A stretch of 64,000 nucleotides of DNA from RPQJ01 sp963732415 (GTDB lineage: Bacteria; Pseudomonadota; Gammaproteobacteria; Steroidobacterales; Steroidobacteraceae): assembly GCA_963732415.1 (NCBI GenBank), contig CAVSZK010000008.1, positions 62,001-126,000 on the forward strand. Reading direction: 5' to 3'. The position numbers and the translations under genes are program-made. Within the stretch, counting starts at the first letter, position 1. Every line of letters begins with the position of its first letter. The notes below the pieces were generated by a model. It was given only the letters and a program-made list of their open reading frames with translations. It searched no databases and was not told the origin of the DNA. This document shows positions 25,942 through 34,445 of this stretch, in pieces.

Positions 25942-27318
25942 ATGACAGACTCCACGATCCCAGCCATCGTCGACCGGCTTCGCCATACGTTCGACAGCGG
26001 AAAGACCCGCCCGATCGAGTGGCGGGTCCGGCAACTCAGCGAGATCCAGCGCGCGCTCCGCGAGCATGAGTCGGATTTTGCCGAGGCACTGCGCAAGGAC
26101 CTTGGCAAGAGCCGTTTCGAGGCGACGCTGGCGGAGACGGGTTGGGTCACGGCGGAGGCGAAGTACGCAATCAAGCACCTGAAGAGCTGGATGGCGCCGA
26201 CCAGGGTCAGCACGCCGATGATGACGCAGCCGGGCCGCAGTTCCATCCAGCCGGAGCCGAAAGGAGTGGTGCTGATCATCGCGCCCTGGAACTACCCGCT
26301 GTCGATGGTGATGTGCCCGCTGGTGGGTGCGGTGGCTGCGGGCAACTGCGCCGTGATGAAGCCGTCGGAGATCTCGAGCCACACCTCGGCCGCGCTGGCC
26401 GCGATCCTGCCACGGTACCTGGATCCGGATGCGTTCGCGGTCGTGGAAGGCGCGATCCCGGAGACGACCGAACTGCTCGAGCAGCGATTCGACCACATCC
26501 TCTACACCGGCAACGAGCACGTGGGGCGCATCGTCATGACGGCCGCTGCGAAACACCTGACACCGGTCACATTGGAGCTGGGCGGCAAGAGCCCGTGCCT
26601 GATCGACAGGAGCGCGGATATCGAAGTTGCCGCCACGCGCGTCGCCTGGGGCAAGTTCATCAATGCCGGCCAGACCTGCGTCGCGCCGGACCACGTGCTG
26701 GTGCACCGTGAGGTTGCGCAGCAGTTCATCGACACGCTAACGCGCAAGGTCAAGGAGTTCTACGGCGACGACCCTGAGCAGAGCCCGGACTACTGCCGGA
26801 TCGCGAGCGAGCGTCACGCCAGGCGCTTCGAGGAACTCTTGAAGGGGCAGAAGATCCACCTTGGTGGCCGCGTGGACGTGGCCAAGCGCTTCGTCGAGCC
26901 CACCATCGTGCTGGACCCGCCCGCCGACTCACCGCTTATGGCGGACGAGATCTTCGGCCCGATACTGCCGATCATCACCGTCGACGAGATGCACCACGCG
27001 ATCAAGTTCGTGGCCGATCGGCCGAAGCCGCTCGCGCTGTACGTATTCACGAAGAGCAAGGCGCTCGAGGAAGCGGTGCTGTCGAAGCTCAGTGCCGGCA
27101 GCGTCTGCATCAATGACGCCGTGATCTTCATGGCGTCGCCGGAGCTGCCATTCGGCGGCGTTGGCAACAGCGGCATGGGGCGTTACACGGGCTGGTACGG
27201 CTTCGAGACGTTCAGCCACATGAAGCCGGTGATGAAGCGCAGCTTCCGGTTCGATGCGCCGCTGCGCTATCCACCGTACACCGAGCGGAAGGCAAAGCTT
27301 CTGAAGATGGTGATGTAG
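25942..27318 (+). CDS. Aldehyde dehydrogenase, class 3-like (coniferyl/fatty aldehyde type)
   Basis: A 458-residue NAD(P)+-dependent oxidoreductase. Catalytic Glu lies in ELGGKSP and catalytic Cys in GQTCVAPD; APWNYPLSMVMCPLVGA marks the cofactor fold. The length and the lack of the ~40 N-terminal residues of class 1/2 enzymes place it with the ALDH3 type, which includes coniferyl and fatty aldehyde dehydrogenases. The ATG at 25942 (MTDSTIPAIVDRLR) is preferred to an upstream one at 25909. It ends 19 bp before a perfect palindromic repeat that may act as its transcriptional end. The physiological substrate is not clear. Confidence 0.9.
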   Translation: MTDSTIPAIVDRLRHTFDSGKTRPIEWRVRQLSEIQRALREHESDFAEALRKDLGKSRFEATLAETGWVTAEAKYAIKHLKSWMAPTRVSTPMMTQPGRSSIQPEPKGVVLIIAPWNYPLSMVMCPLVGAVAAGNCAVMKPSEISSHTSAALAAILPRYLDPDAFAVVEGAIPETTELLEQRFDHILYTGNEHVGRIVMTAAAKHLTPVTLELGGKSPCLIDRSADIEVAATRVAWGKFINAGQTCVAPDHVLVHREVAQQFIDTLTRKVKEFYGDDPEQSPDYCRIASERHARRFEELLKGQKIHLGGRVDVAKRFVEPTIVLDPPADSPLMADEIFGPILPIITVDEMHHAIKFVADRPKPLALYVFTKSKALEEAVLSKLSAGSVCINDAVIFMASPELPFGGVGNSGMGRYTGWYGFETFSHMKPVMKRSFRFDAPLRYPPYTERKAKLLKMVM

Positions 27319-27337
27319 CAGTCGCCGGCCAGAGCGC

Positions 27338-27393
27338 AATAAATAGGTGCCAGGCACCGAATTAATTAATTCGGTGCCTGGCACCTATTTATT
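27338..27393. repeat. Perfect 56-bp palindrome, GGTGCCAGGCACC family (double copy)
   Basis: Two 28-bp arms (27338-27365 and 27366-27393) are exact reverse complements with no spacer. Each arm contains the smaller palindrome GGTGCC-A-GGCACC. One arm matches the copies in hutI and uvrA. It lies between two convergent genes and could fold into a long hairpin in either transcript, so it may also terminate both. Confidence 0.95.
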
Positions 27394-27405
27394 CCTTGTC
27401 CCTTG

Positions 27406-27819
27406 TCAGTTGTCGACGCGGTCCACTGACGCCTGGCCGGAGATGCGCTGGCGGATCAGCGCCCAGGACATGCCTATGCCGAGCACCAGGCCGAGGATGG
27501 TGAGCGCCGCCCAGGCGAGCGTGGCGCCGCTGCCGATCGTGACCCAGCCGAGGCTCGCCATCCACCAGACGACTGCTGCGAAGAACGCGATGAGCAGGCC
27601 GAACCCAAGCCTGCCGAGCACCGCGCTCGCCGAGCGCACGAAAAAGATCCATGCGAACAGCAGCGCAATCCCGACGATCACCTTCAGCGGCCGGTTGGTC
27701 TGGAAGTCTCCGGCCAGCCAGTGAACGTAGGAGCGGCCTGACGGGTTGAAGGTTGCAAACACCAGCGCCAGCGCGAATCCCATGCGCCACAGCACGCCAG
27801 CAAAACTGAATTCCTTCAT
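27406..27819 (-). CDS. DUF6524 family membrane protein
   Basis: A 137-residue protein with four hydrophobic segments. It begins MKEFSFAGVLWRMGFALALV and continues FATFNPSGRSYVHWL, a start I associate with DUF6524 proteins. The ATG at 27819 is the family start; the frame remains open further upstream, across a tandem repeat and the start of the helicase gene, but that extension is not credible. Function unknown. It ends 12 bp before the 56-bp palindrome and is divergent from the helicase gene. Confidence 0.75.
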   Translation of the reverse strand: MKEFSFAGVLWRMGFALALVFATFNPSGRSYVHWLAGDFQTNRPLKVIVGIALLFAWIFFVRSASAVLGRLGFGLLIAFFAAVVWWMASLGWVTIGSGATLAWAALTILGLVLGIGMSWALIRQRISGQASVDRVDN

Positions 27820-27860
27820 GATCGGCGCATCCCCGTTTGCGTTGTCCAGCAGCGATCTTA

Positions 27861-27910
27861 TAGCGGAGCAGGGCCCTGCCTGTAGCGCGGAGCCGGGTCC
27901 CGCCTGAAGA
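27861..27910. repeat. Degenerate ~24-bp tandem repeat
   Basis: Two adjacent ~24-bp units share the pattern CAGGC-N-GGG-N-CC-N-G-N-CTCCGC on the minus strand, about 19 of 24 positions alike. They lie in the 152-bp gap between the DUF6524 gene and the divergent helicase gene. Each unit has short internal complementarity (GGGCCC, GGGTCCC). Confidence 0.5.
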
Positions 27911-27971
27911 GCCGAACGACGCTGTACCTGATACTGGATATGCATACAGTAGCGCACTATAGTCGTGGGCA

Positions 27972-30050
27972 ATGATCCAGGGCGACGCATTCGCGAGGCT
28001 GAACGCCGCGCAACACGAGGCCGCAACGCACGGTGAGCCTCTGCCGGGCGGGGGCGTGCGTGCTTCGCCGTTGCTGGTGATTGCGGGCGCCGGAACCGGC
28101 AAGACCAGCACGCTCGCGCACAGGGTCGCGCACCTGCTGCTGAAAGGGGCGGGGCCGGAGCGGCTGCTGCTGCTCACGTTTACGCGGCGCGCAGCACTAG
28201 AGATGACCCGCCGCGCGCAGCGCGTGGTGGCCGAGGCGATGGCCGGCGCGCGCGGGCCGGGCGGCGGCTCGTCGTTCAGGTTGCCCTGGTCCGGCACCTT
28301 TCACGCGATCGGCAACAGGCTCATCCGGACCCATGCGCATCGGCTCGGCCTCGACCCGGCGTTCAACGTGCTCGATCGCGGCGATGCGGCCGACCTGATG
28401 GACGTCGTGCGCCATCGCCTCGGTTACTCGAAATCGGAGAAGCGTTTTCCGCGCAAGGACACCTGCCTCGGCATCTACTCGAGCCGGGTCAATACCCAGC
28501 GATCGCTGCGCGAAACGCTCGAGAGTGGCTGGCCATGGTGCCTGGACTGGGAAGACGAACTCGCGTCGCTGTGCCGTGCCTACGTCGAGGAGAAACTCTC
28601 GCAGCAGGTGCTCGACTACGACGACCTGCTGCTCTACTGGCAGGTGATGATGCGCGACGACGGAATGGCCGCCGAGATCGGCGCCCAGTTCGACCACGTG
28701 CTGGTGGACGAATACCAGGACACCAACGCACTGCAGGCCGAGATCCTGCTCAGGCTCAAGCCCGACGGGAGCGGCGTCACGGTGGTCGGTGACGACGCGC
28801 AGGCGATCTACTCGTTCCGCGGTGGAACGGTGGACAACATCCTGGATTTCCCGCAGCAATTCTCACCGCCCGCCAGGGTAGTGACACTCGAGGAAAACTA
28901 CCGCTCGACGCAACCGGTGCTCGATGCCGCGAACGCGCTGATGTCCGAAGGAGGGCGGCAGTACCGCAAGTTCCTGCGGACCTCGCGCGCCGGCGGCGTG
29001 AAGCCGCGGCTCGTTACCGTGCAGGACGACCAGGCCCAGGCCGGATACGTCGTCGAGCGGGTGCTCGAATGCCGCGAGCGTGGGATCGAACTGCGGCGAC
29101 AGGCGGTGCTGTTCCGCAACTCGGACCACAGCGACGTACTGGAACTCGAGTTGATGCGCCGGAAGATTCCCTACGTGAAGTACGGCGGGCTCAAGTTCCT
29201 GGAGGCGGCGCACGTAAAGGACCTGCTGGCCGTGCTGCGCTGGGCGGACAACCCCCGCAACCGGATCGCGTCGTTCCGGGTCATGCAGCTGCTGCCCGGG
29301 ATGGGGCCTGTGAATTCGGAGCGCGCCTGCCAGGCGTTCGAGGCCGCCGGGTACCACTGGCCCGCACTCGCGGCTCACTCGGTGCCTGCGGCGGCGCGCG
29401 AATACTGGCACGGGCTCGCCGGGCTGATGGCCTCGTTGGCGGGCGGCGCTCCATGGCAGGGGCAGTTGACGCGTGTGCGTGCGTGGTACGAGCCGCAGCT
29501 CGAACGCCTCTATGAATCGGCGCAGGTGCGGCGCGGCGATCTCGAACAGCTCGAGCGCCTTGCCGTGCAGCACGCGACGCGCGAGTCATTCGTCACCGAG
29601 CTCACGCTCGACCCGCCGCAGGCCAGCGGCGACCTTTCGGGCGACCCTCTGCTCGACGAGGACTACCTCGTGCTCTCGACCGTGCACTCGGCCAAGGGCC
29701 AGGAATGGGAGGCCACATACGTGCTCAATGTCACCGACGGCAGCTTTCCGTCGGAGTTTTCCACGGGCCGGCCGGAACTCATCGACGAGGAGCGCCGCCT
29801 GCTCTACGTGGCTATGACACGCGCACGCCAGGAGCTGCACCTGGTCACGCCGGTCCGCTTCTATGTCACGCAGCAGACGGCCGGCGGCGACCGTTACGTG
29901 CACGGCGCGCGCAGCCGGTTCCTGACGGAAGCAGTGGCAGGGAAATTCGACCGCTCCGCGTGGCCCGGGTCGCCGGTTGGCGAGGCGGGGCACACGGCGC
30001 CTGCGGGCGCGAGCATCGACGTCGCGTCCCGGCTCCGGGACATGTGGTAG
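27972..30050 (+). CDS. UvrD/Rep-family ATP-dependent DNA helicase
   Basis: A 692-residue superfamily 1A helicase. Motif I is AGAGTGKTSTLAHR near residues 39-52, motif II is LVDEYQDTNALQAE, motif III is VVGDDAQAIYSFRGG, motif IV follows at TLEENYRST. Later motifs are STVHSAKGQEWEATYVLNV (V) and EERRLLYVAMTRARQEL (VI). It is a 3'-5' translocase likely used in repair or restart. It is slightly shorter than UvrD/Rep (~670-720 with a longer C-terminus) and has no nuclease domain. A strong terminator follows 10 bp after the stop. Confidence 0.9.
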   Translation: MIQGDAFARLNAAQHEAATHGEPLPGGGVRASPLLVIAGAGTGKTSTLAHRVAHLLLKGAGPERLLLLTFTRRAALEMTRRAQRVVAEAMAGARGPGGGSSFRLPWSGTFHAIGNRLIRTHAHRLGLDPAFNVLDRGDAADLMDVVRHRLGYSKSEKRFPRKDTCLGIYSSRVNTQRSLRETLESGWPWCLDWEDELASLCRAYVEEKLSQQVLDYDDLLLYWQVMMRDDGMAAEIGAQFDHVLVDEYQDTNALQAEILLRLKPDGSGVTVVGDDAQAIYSFRGGTVDNILDFPQQFSPPARVVTLEENYRSTQPVLDAANALMSEGGRQYRKFLRTSRAGGVKPRLVTVQDDQAQAGYVVERVLECRERGIELRRQAVLFRNSDHSDVLELELMRRKIPYVKYGGLKFLEAAHVKDLLAVLRWADNPRNRIASFRVMQLLPGMGPVNSERACQAFEAAGYHWPALAAHSVPAAAREYWHGLAGLMASLAGGAPWQGQLTRVRAWYEPQLERLYESAQVRRGDLEQLERLAVQHATRESFVTELTLDPPQASGDLSGDPLLDEDYLVLSTVHSAKGQEWEATYVLNVTDGSFPSEFSTGRPELIDEERRLLYVAMTRARQELHLVTPVRFYVTQQTAGGDRYVHGARSRFLTEAVAGKFDRSAWPGSPVGEAGHTAPAGASIDVASRLRDMW

Positions 30051-30060
30051 CCGCAAACGA

Positions 30061-30092
30061 AGAAGGCCCGGGTTTCCCCGGGCCTTCTTTTT
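30061..30092 (+). terminator. Intrinsic terminator of the helicase gene
   Basis: A 12-bp perfect GC-rich stem (AGAAGGCCCGGG at 30061-30072 with CCCGGGCCTTCT at 30077-30088), a 4-nt loop and then TTTT at 30089-30092. It sits 10 bp after the helicase stop. The reverse strand also has a T-rich flank and may end transcription of the RRM gene. Confidence 0.9.
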
Positions 30093-30126
30093 GGTCGTCA
30101 GCAGTCGCGCTTACGCGCGAGGGCTC

Positions 30127-30504
30127 TTACCAGCGACGCTGGCCGCCACCGCCGCCACCGCCACCGCCGTAGCCACCACCGCCACCGCCGCCGCCGTAGC
30201 CGCCGCCACCCGAGCGGCCACCGCCGCCGCCGCCGGGACGACCACCGCCGCCGCCAGTGCGCGGACGATCCTGCGCTTCGTTAACGCGCAGAGGGCGTCC
30301 GCCCATGTTGAAGCCGTTCAGCGCCTGCATGGCGGTCTGAGCGTCGGCCTGCGGCATCTCGACGAAGCCGAAGCCGCGGGGACGGCCGGTCTCGCGATCG
30401 GACGGCAGGGCCACGGATTCGACGGTGCCGTGCTGAGCGAACAGGTCGCGCACTTCACTTTCAGTGGCGGAAAAAGGCAGGTTGCCCACGTAGATCTTGG
30501 TCAT
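30127..30504 (-). CDS. RRM RNA-binding protein with glycine-rich tail
   Basis: A 125-residue protein. Residues 1-78 form one RNA recognition motif with RNP2 IYVGNL (residues 4-9) and RNP1 RGFGFVEM (around 43-50). The last ~45 residues are nearly all Gly with Arg, Tyr and Ser. Proteins of this design are cold-induced RNA chaperones in cyanobacteria and occur in many proteobacteria. The Gly tail is encoded by repeated GGN codons, which should not be mistaken for a separate repeat element. A long untranslated leader upstream (see 30505-31153) would fit post-transcriptional or cold control, which is an inference. Confidence 0.92.
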   Translation of the reverse strand: MTKIYVGNLPFSATESEVRDLFAQHGTVESVALPSDRETGRPRGFGFVEMPQADAQTAMQALNGFNMGGRPLRVNEAQDRPRTGGGGGRPGGGGGGRSGGGGYGGGGGGGGYGGGGGGGGGQRRW

Positions 30505-31153
30505 TCGAACATCCTAAGAGAAATTATCAACACACAACGACAGGGGTGAAAAAGCCGATCCGTCCGCACACCGGGAGCCTCTCCAGGGCCAGCGCGCGGG
30601 CGATTCCTGTCACCTGATCGTAGACGTTTCGGCTTAACAAACCAGACGCCAACTGGCGCCCTGCAAGACACGTACGGGCAACGATCGCGGCGCAGTCTAG
30701 CACAAACTCATGTCCGGTAAGGAAAAATATGGGAGAATAACCGGTTACCGCTCGCGCACGGGGAGCCGGGACGACCCGGTGTCGAAGATGCTCCCCCGTT
30801 CCTGCACTGCGGCAGGTTTCCAACGTACCGCCTCGTCACCAGGGTGCCCGCTAGTGTGTGCCCGGCCGGCGAACGCAAGCGATCCGCGCGCATTCGGAAC
30901 GGAATCGGACTGGCGGCTGAAAAGTTGCTTGCAAGGGCGAATGCACCGGGGAGAGGAGAGGCTTTACCTGCTCGAGTACGTCGGCTGAGTGCCTGTTGTA
31001 CGGTGCCGTGAATGCTGAAGGGTCCAAGACTACTCAAGAATCCGCGCCGCCTGCAACCTAAATCATTGATGCGGCGCAATAAATTGATGGGCCTGTCGAC
31101 GGGTGTCAGCGGGGACAGTCCCCTTCAGGGGACCGTCCCCTCAAGGCGTCCCC
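30505..31153. other. 649-bp non-coding region between RRM gene and Gdt1 gene
   Basis: I see no convincing gene. The ORFs present have no family features and no ribosome-binding sites. The part next to the RRM gene contains a likely minus-strand promoter near 30694-30720. Positions ~31048-31081 hold a weak hairpin (GCGCCGC with GCGGCGC around a ~20-nt loop). The far end (31111-31153) carries GGGGAC-rich repeats. A small RNA cannot be excluded. Confidence 0.6.
30694..30720 (-). promoter_or_regulatory. Candidate promoter of the RRM gene
   Basis: Read on the minus strand: TTACCG, a 15-bp spacer, then TGC-TAGACT, an extended -10 element. Transcription would begin near 30687 and give a leader of roughly 180 nt before the RRM start codon. 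Long leaders are typical of cold-regulated RNA-chaperone genes. Confidence 0.4.
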
Positions 31154-31160
31154 TCAAGGC
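31111..31160. repeat. GGGGAC-rich palindromes and 13-bp tandem repeat
   Basis: GGGGAC-A-GTCCCC (31111-31123) is followed by AGGGGACCGTCCCCT (31127-31141) and two tandem copies of GTCCCCTCAAGGC (31135-31147 and 31148-31160). The second tandem copy supplies the stop codon of the Gdt1-type gene. It looks like a third, looser repeat family related in style to the GGGGACATTC elements. Confidence 0.75.
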
Positions 31161-31441
31161 AGTTCCCGCAGCGCGCCCCACAGTGTCCACGCGCCGATCA
31201 CGATAAATCCGGCACCGGCGAGCAGTGACAGGTACCGCGTGTTGACGTAGTTCGACAGCAGGCTCCCGGCCGCGACCCCGATCGCTGTTGCCGCCAGCAA
31301 TGCGGCCGACGCGGCGGCAAATACCCAAAGGGGGCGGTTCGCCGCGTTCGACGCAAACAGGACCGTCGCGAGCTGGGTCTTGTCACCCAGTTCCGCAAGA
31401 AACACCGTTCCAAATATCGCGACCAGGGTCCTGGTATCCAT
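31154..31441 (-). CDS. Gdt1/TMEM165 (UPF0016) family membrane protein, single repeat
   Basis: A 95-residue protein with three hydrophobic segments and the family motif ELGDKTQLA (residues ~17-25), which binds the transported cation. Related proteins export Mn2+ or Ca2+. Many homologues contain two such repeats (~190 residues); this one has a single repeat, as in some bacteria where two units assemble. Its stop codon lies within the tandem repeat at 31148-31160, so the end of the gene may have been altered by the insertion. It lies 29 bp downstream of speA in the same direction. Confidence 0.85.
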   Translation of the reverse strand: MDTRTLVAIFGTVFLAELGDKTQLATVLFASNAANRPLWVFAAASAALLAATAIGVAAGSLLSNYVNTRYLSLLAGAGFIVIGAWTLWGALRELP

Positions 31442-31470
31442 CGTGCGCTCCGCCGCCGGCCCGGCAAGGG

Positions 31471-33423
31471 TCAGGCTGGTTCCAGATAGGTGTAGCCGTT
31501 CAATTCGCCGTCGTAAAAGCGACGCAGCGCCTGGCTCTCCGCCAGCGACATGCGACCTTCGCGCACGGCGCGCTCGCAGTCGCGCACCAGCTGTGGCAGC
31601 AGCCGGTCGACGTCGTAACGCATGTAGCGAAGCACCTCGGCGGCCGTGTCGCCCTTGACCGTCTCCTCGATCGCCCAGCCGCCTTCCTCGTGCAGCTTGA
31701 TGTGCACGACGTGCGTGTCGCCGAAGAGATTGTGCAGGTCGCCGAGCGTCTCCTGGTAGGCGCCGACCAGGAACGCGGCGAGGTAGTACGGCTCACCCTC
31801 GCGCAGCTCGTGCAGTTCTAGCGTGCGCTTCGATTCGCGCAGGCTCACGAAGCGATCGATCTTGCCGTCCGAGTCGCAGGTGATGTCGGCGAGCACCGCG
31901 TTGCGGGTCGGGAGCTCATCGTGGCGATGGATGGGCATGATCGGGAACAGCTGGTCGATCGCCCAGCTGTCCGGCAGCGACTGGAACACCGACACGTTGC
32001 AGAAATAGATGTCGCTCAGGATCGCCTCGAGCCCTTCGAGTTCCTCGGGAACGGCAGGCAGGCGACGGCAGATGTCGCGGATCTTCCCGCAGGTCGCCCA
32101 GTAGAGCCGCTCGACCAGGCCTCGCGCCTCGAGGCTCAGGTAACCGAGGTTGAACATCTGCAGCGCCTGCTCACGAGACTGCTGGGCGTCGTGGTAGCAC
32201 TCGACCAGCCGCCGTTCCGTGATCGAACGGTATGCGTCGAGCAGGTCGCGCACCGGCTGCGGCAGCTTGGCGTCGCGGGCGCATTCCTCGGTGAACTGGT
32301 CGTCGACGCGGAACTTGTCGAGCATCGAGCCGCCGAGCGTGTTGAACACCAGCAGGCTGTGGTGCGCCGCGATCGCGCGCCCGGACTCGCTGATGATCAC
32401 CGGGTGCTCGATACCGCGGGCGTTGCAGACGTTGGCGATGCGGTAGACCACGTCGCTCGCGTATTCCGCCATCGTGTAGTTGATCGACGAGGGGTAGTTG
32501 GTCCGGCTGCCGTCGTAGTCCACGCCCAGTCCGCCACCGACGTCGATGTAGCGCAGCCCCGCGCCCATCAGCTTCAGCTCCGCGTACACGTGGGCGAGTT
32601 CGTTGACTGCGTCCTTGACGCGGCGGATGTCCTGCAGCTGGCTGCCGGGGTGGCAGTGCACGAGCTGCAGGCAGTCTTCCATGCCCTGTTCCTTCAGCAC
32701 CCTGAAGAGTTCCAGGATCTCGGTCACGAACAGGCCGAACTTCGACTTCTCGCCGGACGACTCGCGCCAGCGCCCGGCGCCTTCGCTCGCCAGCTTGACG
32801 CGTACTCCGATGCGCGGCCGCACGTTGTAGGCGCGGGCGTGCTTGAGGATCAGCTGCAGCTCGCCGAAGTTCTCGACCACCGGGATGATGGTGCGGCCGA
32901 GCTTGGTCGCGAGGATCACGGCCTCGATGTAGCTGTCGTCCTTGAAGCCGTTGCAGATGATCATCCGCTCCGACTCGCCTTCGGTCATGGCCATGACCGC
33001 CAGCAGCTCCGGCTTCGAGCCAACCTCCAGGCCGAACCCGAACTCGCGTCCGTATCGGTACACCTCCTCGACCACCAGCCTCTGCTGGTTCACCTTGATC
33101 GGGAATACCGCGGCGTAACGGTTGCGGTAGTCGTTCTCGGCGATTGCGGTGGCGAACGCGTCGCTCAGCCGCTTGAGCCTGTGGCGCAGGATGTCGGAGA
33201 ATCGCACGACGACCGGCGTCGTGAGGTCGCGCGCCTCGAGTCCCTGCACGACCTCGAGCAGGTCGATCTCGTGGGCGACCGTCTGGTCAGGACGAACGAC
33301 TACGTGTCCGGCTTCGTTGATGGCGAAATAGCCGTTGCTCCACGAGTCGACGCCGTAGAGTTCGGCCGAGTCCTCGACCTTCCATTTGCCGCCCAGCGTC
33401 GGCTTGCGTGCAGTGGGTTCCAC
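31471..33423 (-). CDS. speA: Biosynthetic arginine decarboxylase
   Basis: A 650-residue PLP enzyme (fold III) that converts arginine to agmatine for polyamine synthesis. Conserved segments are ELYGVDSWSNGYFAINEAGH, FPIKVNQQRLVVEEV (with the PLP lysine in KVNQ), GLEVGSKPELLAV and YIDVGGGLGVDYDGS. The GTG at 33423 is chosen because GGAG lies 6 bp upstream and it gives the usual SpeA length. An ATG at 33486 would add 21 residues without family resemblance. It shares the region with a homospermidine synthase gene 1.8 kb away, which suggests a common role in polyamine production, though the agmatine-to-putrescine enzymes are not here. Confidence 0.93.
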   Translation of the reverse strand: MEPTARKPTLGGKWKVEDSAELYGVDSWSNGYFAINEAGHVVVRPDQTVAHEIDLLEVVQGLEARDLTTPVVVRFSDILRHRLKRLSDAFATAIAENDYRNRYAAVFPIKVNQQRLVVEEVYRYGREFGFGLEVGSKPELLAVMAMTEGESERMIICNGFKDDSYIEAVILATKLGRTIIPVVENFGELQLILKHARAYNVRPRIGVRVKLASEGAGRWRESSGEKSKFGLFVTEILELFRVLKEQGMEDCLQLVHCHPGSQLQDIRRVKDAVNELAHVYAELKLMGAGLRYIDVGGGLGVDYDGSRTNYPSSINYTMAEYASDVVYRIANVCNARGIEHPVIISESGRAIAAHHSLLVFNTLGGSMLDKFRVDDQFTEECARDAKLPQPVRDLLDAYRSITERRLVECYHDAQQSREQALQMFNLGYLSLEARGLVERLYWATCGKIRDICRRLPAVPEELEGLEAILSDIYFCNVSVFQSLPDSWAIDQLFPIMPIHRHDELPTRNAVLADITCDSDGKIDRFVSLRESKRTLELHELREGEPYYLAAFLVGAYQETLGDLHNLFGDTHVVHIKLHEEGGWAIEETVKGDTAAEVLRYMRYDVDRLLPQLVRDCERAVREGRMSLAESQALRRFYDGELNGYTYLEPA

Positions 33424-33501
33424 TCGCGGCTCCGGGGCAGGCGAAAAATGAGGCGCGCACCATAGCAGAAGCGCGCGCGCGCGCAATGCCGGCAGGCATG
33501 C

Positions 33502-34350
33502 TCAGGGCGCCGCGCCGCGCGCTACCGGCCGCGACGGATCCCTCGACCACTCGCTCCAGGAGCCCGGGTAGAGCCGGGCGCCGGGAAGGCCGGCGTGCTC
33601 CATCGCGAGCAACAGGTGGCAGGCGGTGACGCCCGAGCCGCACATCGCGACCGTCCGTTCTGCCGGAATGCCGGCCAGCCCTCGAGCGAACGCTTCGCGC
33701 AGCTGCTCGGGCGGCAGCAGCCTGGCATCCTCGCCGATGCTGGCCGTGAACGGGTGGTTCACGGCCCCGGGGACGTGCCCGGCCACCGCATCGATCGGCT
33801 CGACCTCCCCGCGGTAACGTTCCGGCGCGCGCGCGTCGAGCAGGCGGGAGGAAGGATCCGGCAGGCGGGCCAGCACGCCGGCCGTGTCGACCGCCATGTC
33901 GGGCCTGGGGCGGGCGACGAAATCCCCCGGCCCGTGCGCTGGCGCCGATACCTCGACGGGCAGACCGAGCGCAATCCAGCGCTGCAGGCCACCGTCCAGC
34001 ACGTACGCGGCGTCGTGTCCGAGCCATCGGAGCATCCACCACAGGCGCGAGGCGTACATGCCATTGCCGGCATCGCAGGCAACGACCACGGAGTCGCGAC
34101 TCACGCCGAATGCGCGCAGCCGCTCGGCAAATGCAACGGGCGTCGGCAGGGGGTGTCGCCCGGAGCCTGGGGTCTGCGGCGCGGACAAGTCGCGGTTCAG
34201 GTCAGCGTAGGTGGCGCCCGGGATGTGGCCCGCGGCGTAAGCCTCGCGCCCCGCGTCCGGCCGCGCGAGGTCGAAACGACAGTCGAACACCCTGACAACC
34301 GGCTCACCGAGCCGCACCGCAAGTTCCTCGGCCTGCATCAACGTTCCCAC
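33502..34350 (-). CDS. sseA: 3-mercaptopyruvate/thiosulfate sulfurtransferase
   Basis: A 282-residue protein with two rhodanese domains. The first (residues ~10-125) lacks the active Cys loop. The second has the catalytic loop CGSGVTA with Cys237, the loop type of mercaptopyruvate sulfurtransferases (CGSGVT) rather than thiosulfate-specific rhodaneses (CRKGVT). It moves sulfur from 3-mercaptopyruvate to thiol or cyanide acceptors. ATG 34350 is used; a second ATG four codons in is also possible. The start lies 95 bp from the divergent GST gene. Confidence 0.9.
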   Translation of the reverse strand: MGTLMQAEELAVRLGEPVVRVFDCRFDLARPDAGREAYAAGHIPGATYADLNRDLSAPQTPGSGRHPLPTPVAFAERLRAFGVSRDSVVVACDAGNGMYASRLWWMLRWLGHDAAYVLDGGLQRWIALGLPVEVSAPAHGPGDFVARPRPDMAVDTAGVLARLPDPSSRLLDARAPERYRGEVEPIDAVAGHVPGAVNHPFTASIGEDARLLPPEQLREAFARGLAGIPAERTVAMCGSGVTACHLLLAMEHAGLPGARLYPGSWSEWSRDPSRPVARGAAP

Positions 34351-34445
34351 GGTGCCTCCTCCCGCCCGATATCGCCGCCTTGCAGCCGACAGTACAATCC
34401 ATGCGCCTTGCCGAAAAGGGCGGGCGAAGGCCGGGAGGACGCGCG

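Noticed and set aside
30140..30260. Repetitive GGN-rich tract resembling a tandem repeat
   Set aside because: It encodes the glycine-rich tail of the RRM protein and is explained by codon repetition.
30710..30988. 92-codon plus-strand ORF in the RRM-Gdt1 gap
   Set aside because: No ribosome-binding site, no conserved-looking segments, and it runs over the candidate minus-strand promoter.
31921..33465. 514-codon open frame on the plus strand opposite speA
   Set aside because: Antisense shadow of a clear arginine decarboxylase in GC-rich DNA; the translation has no family features.
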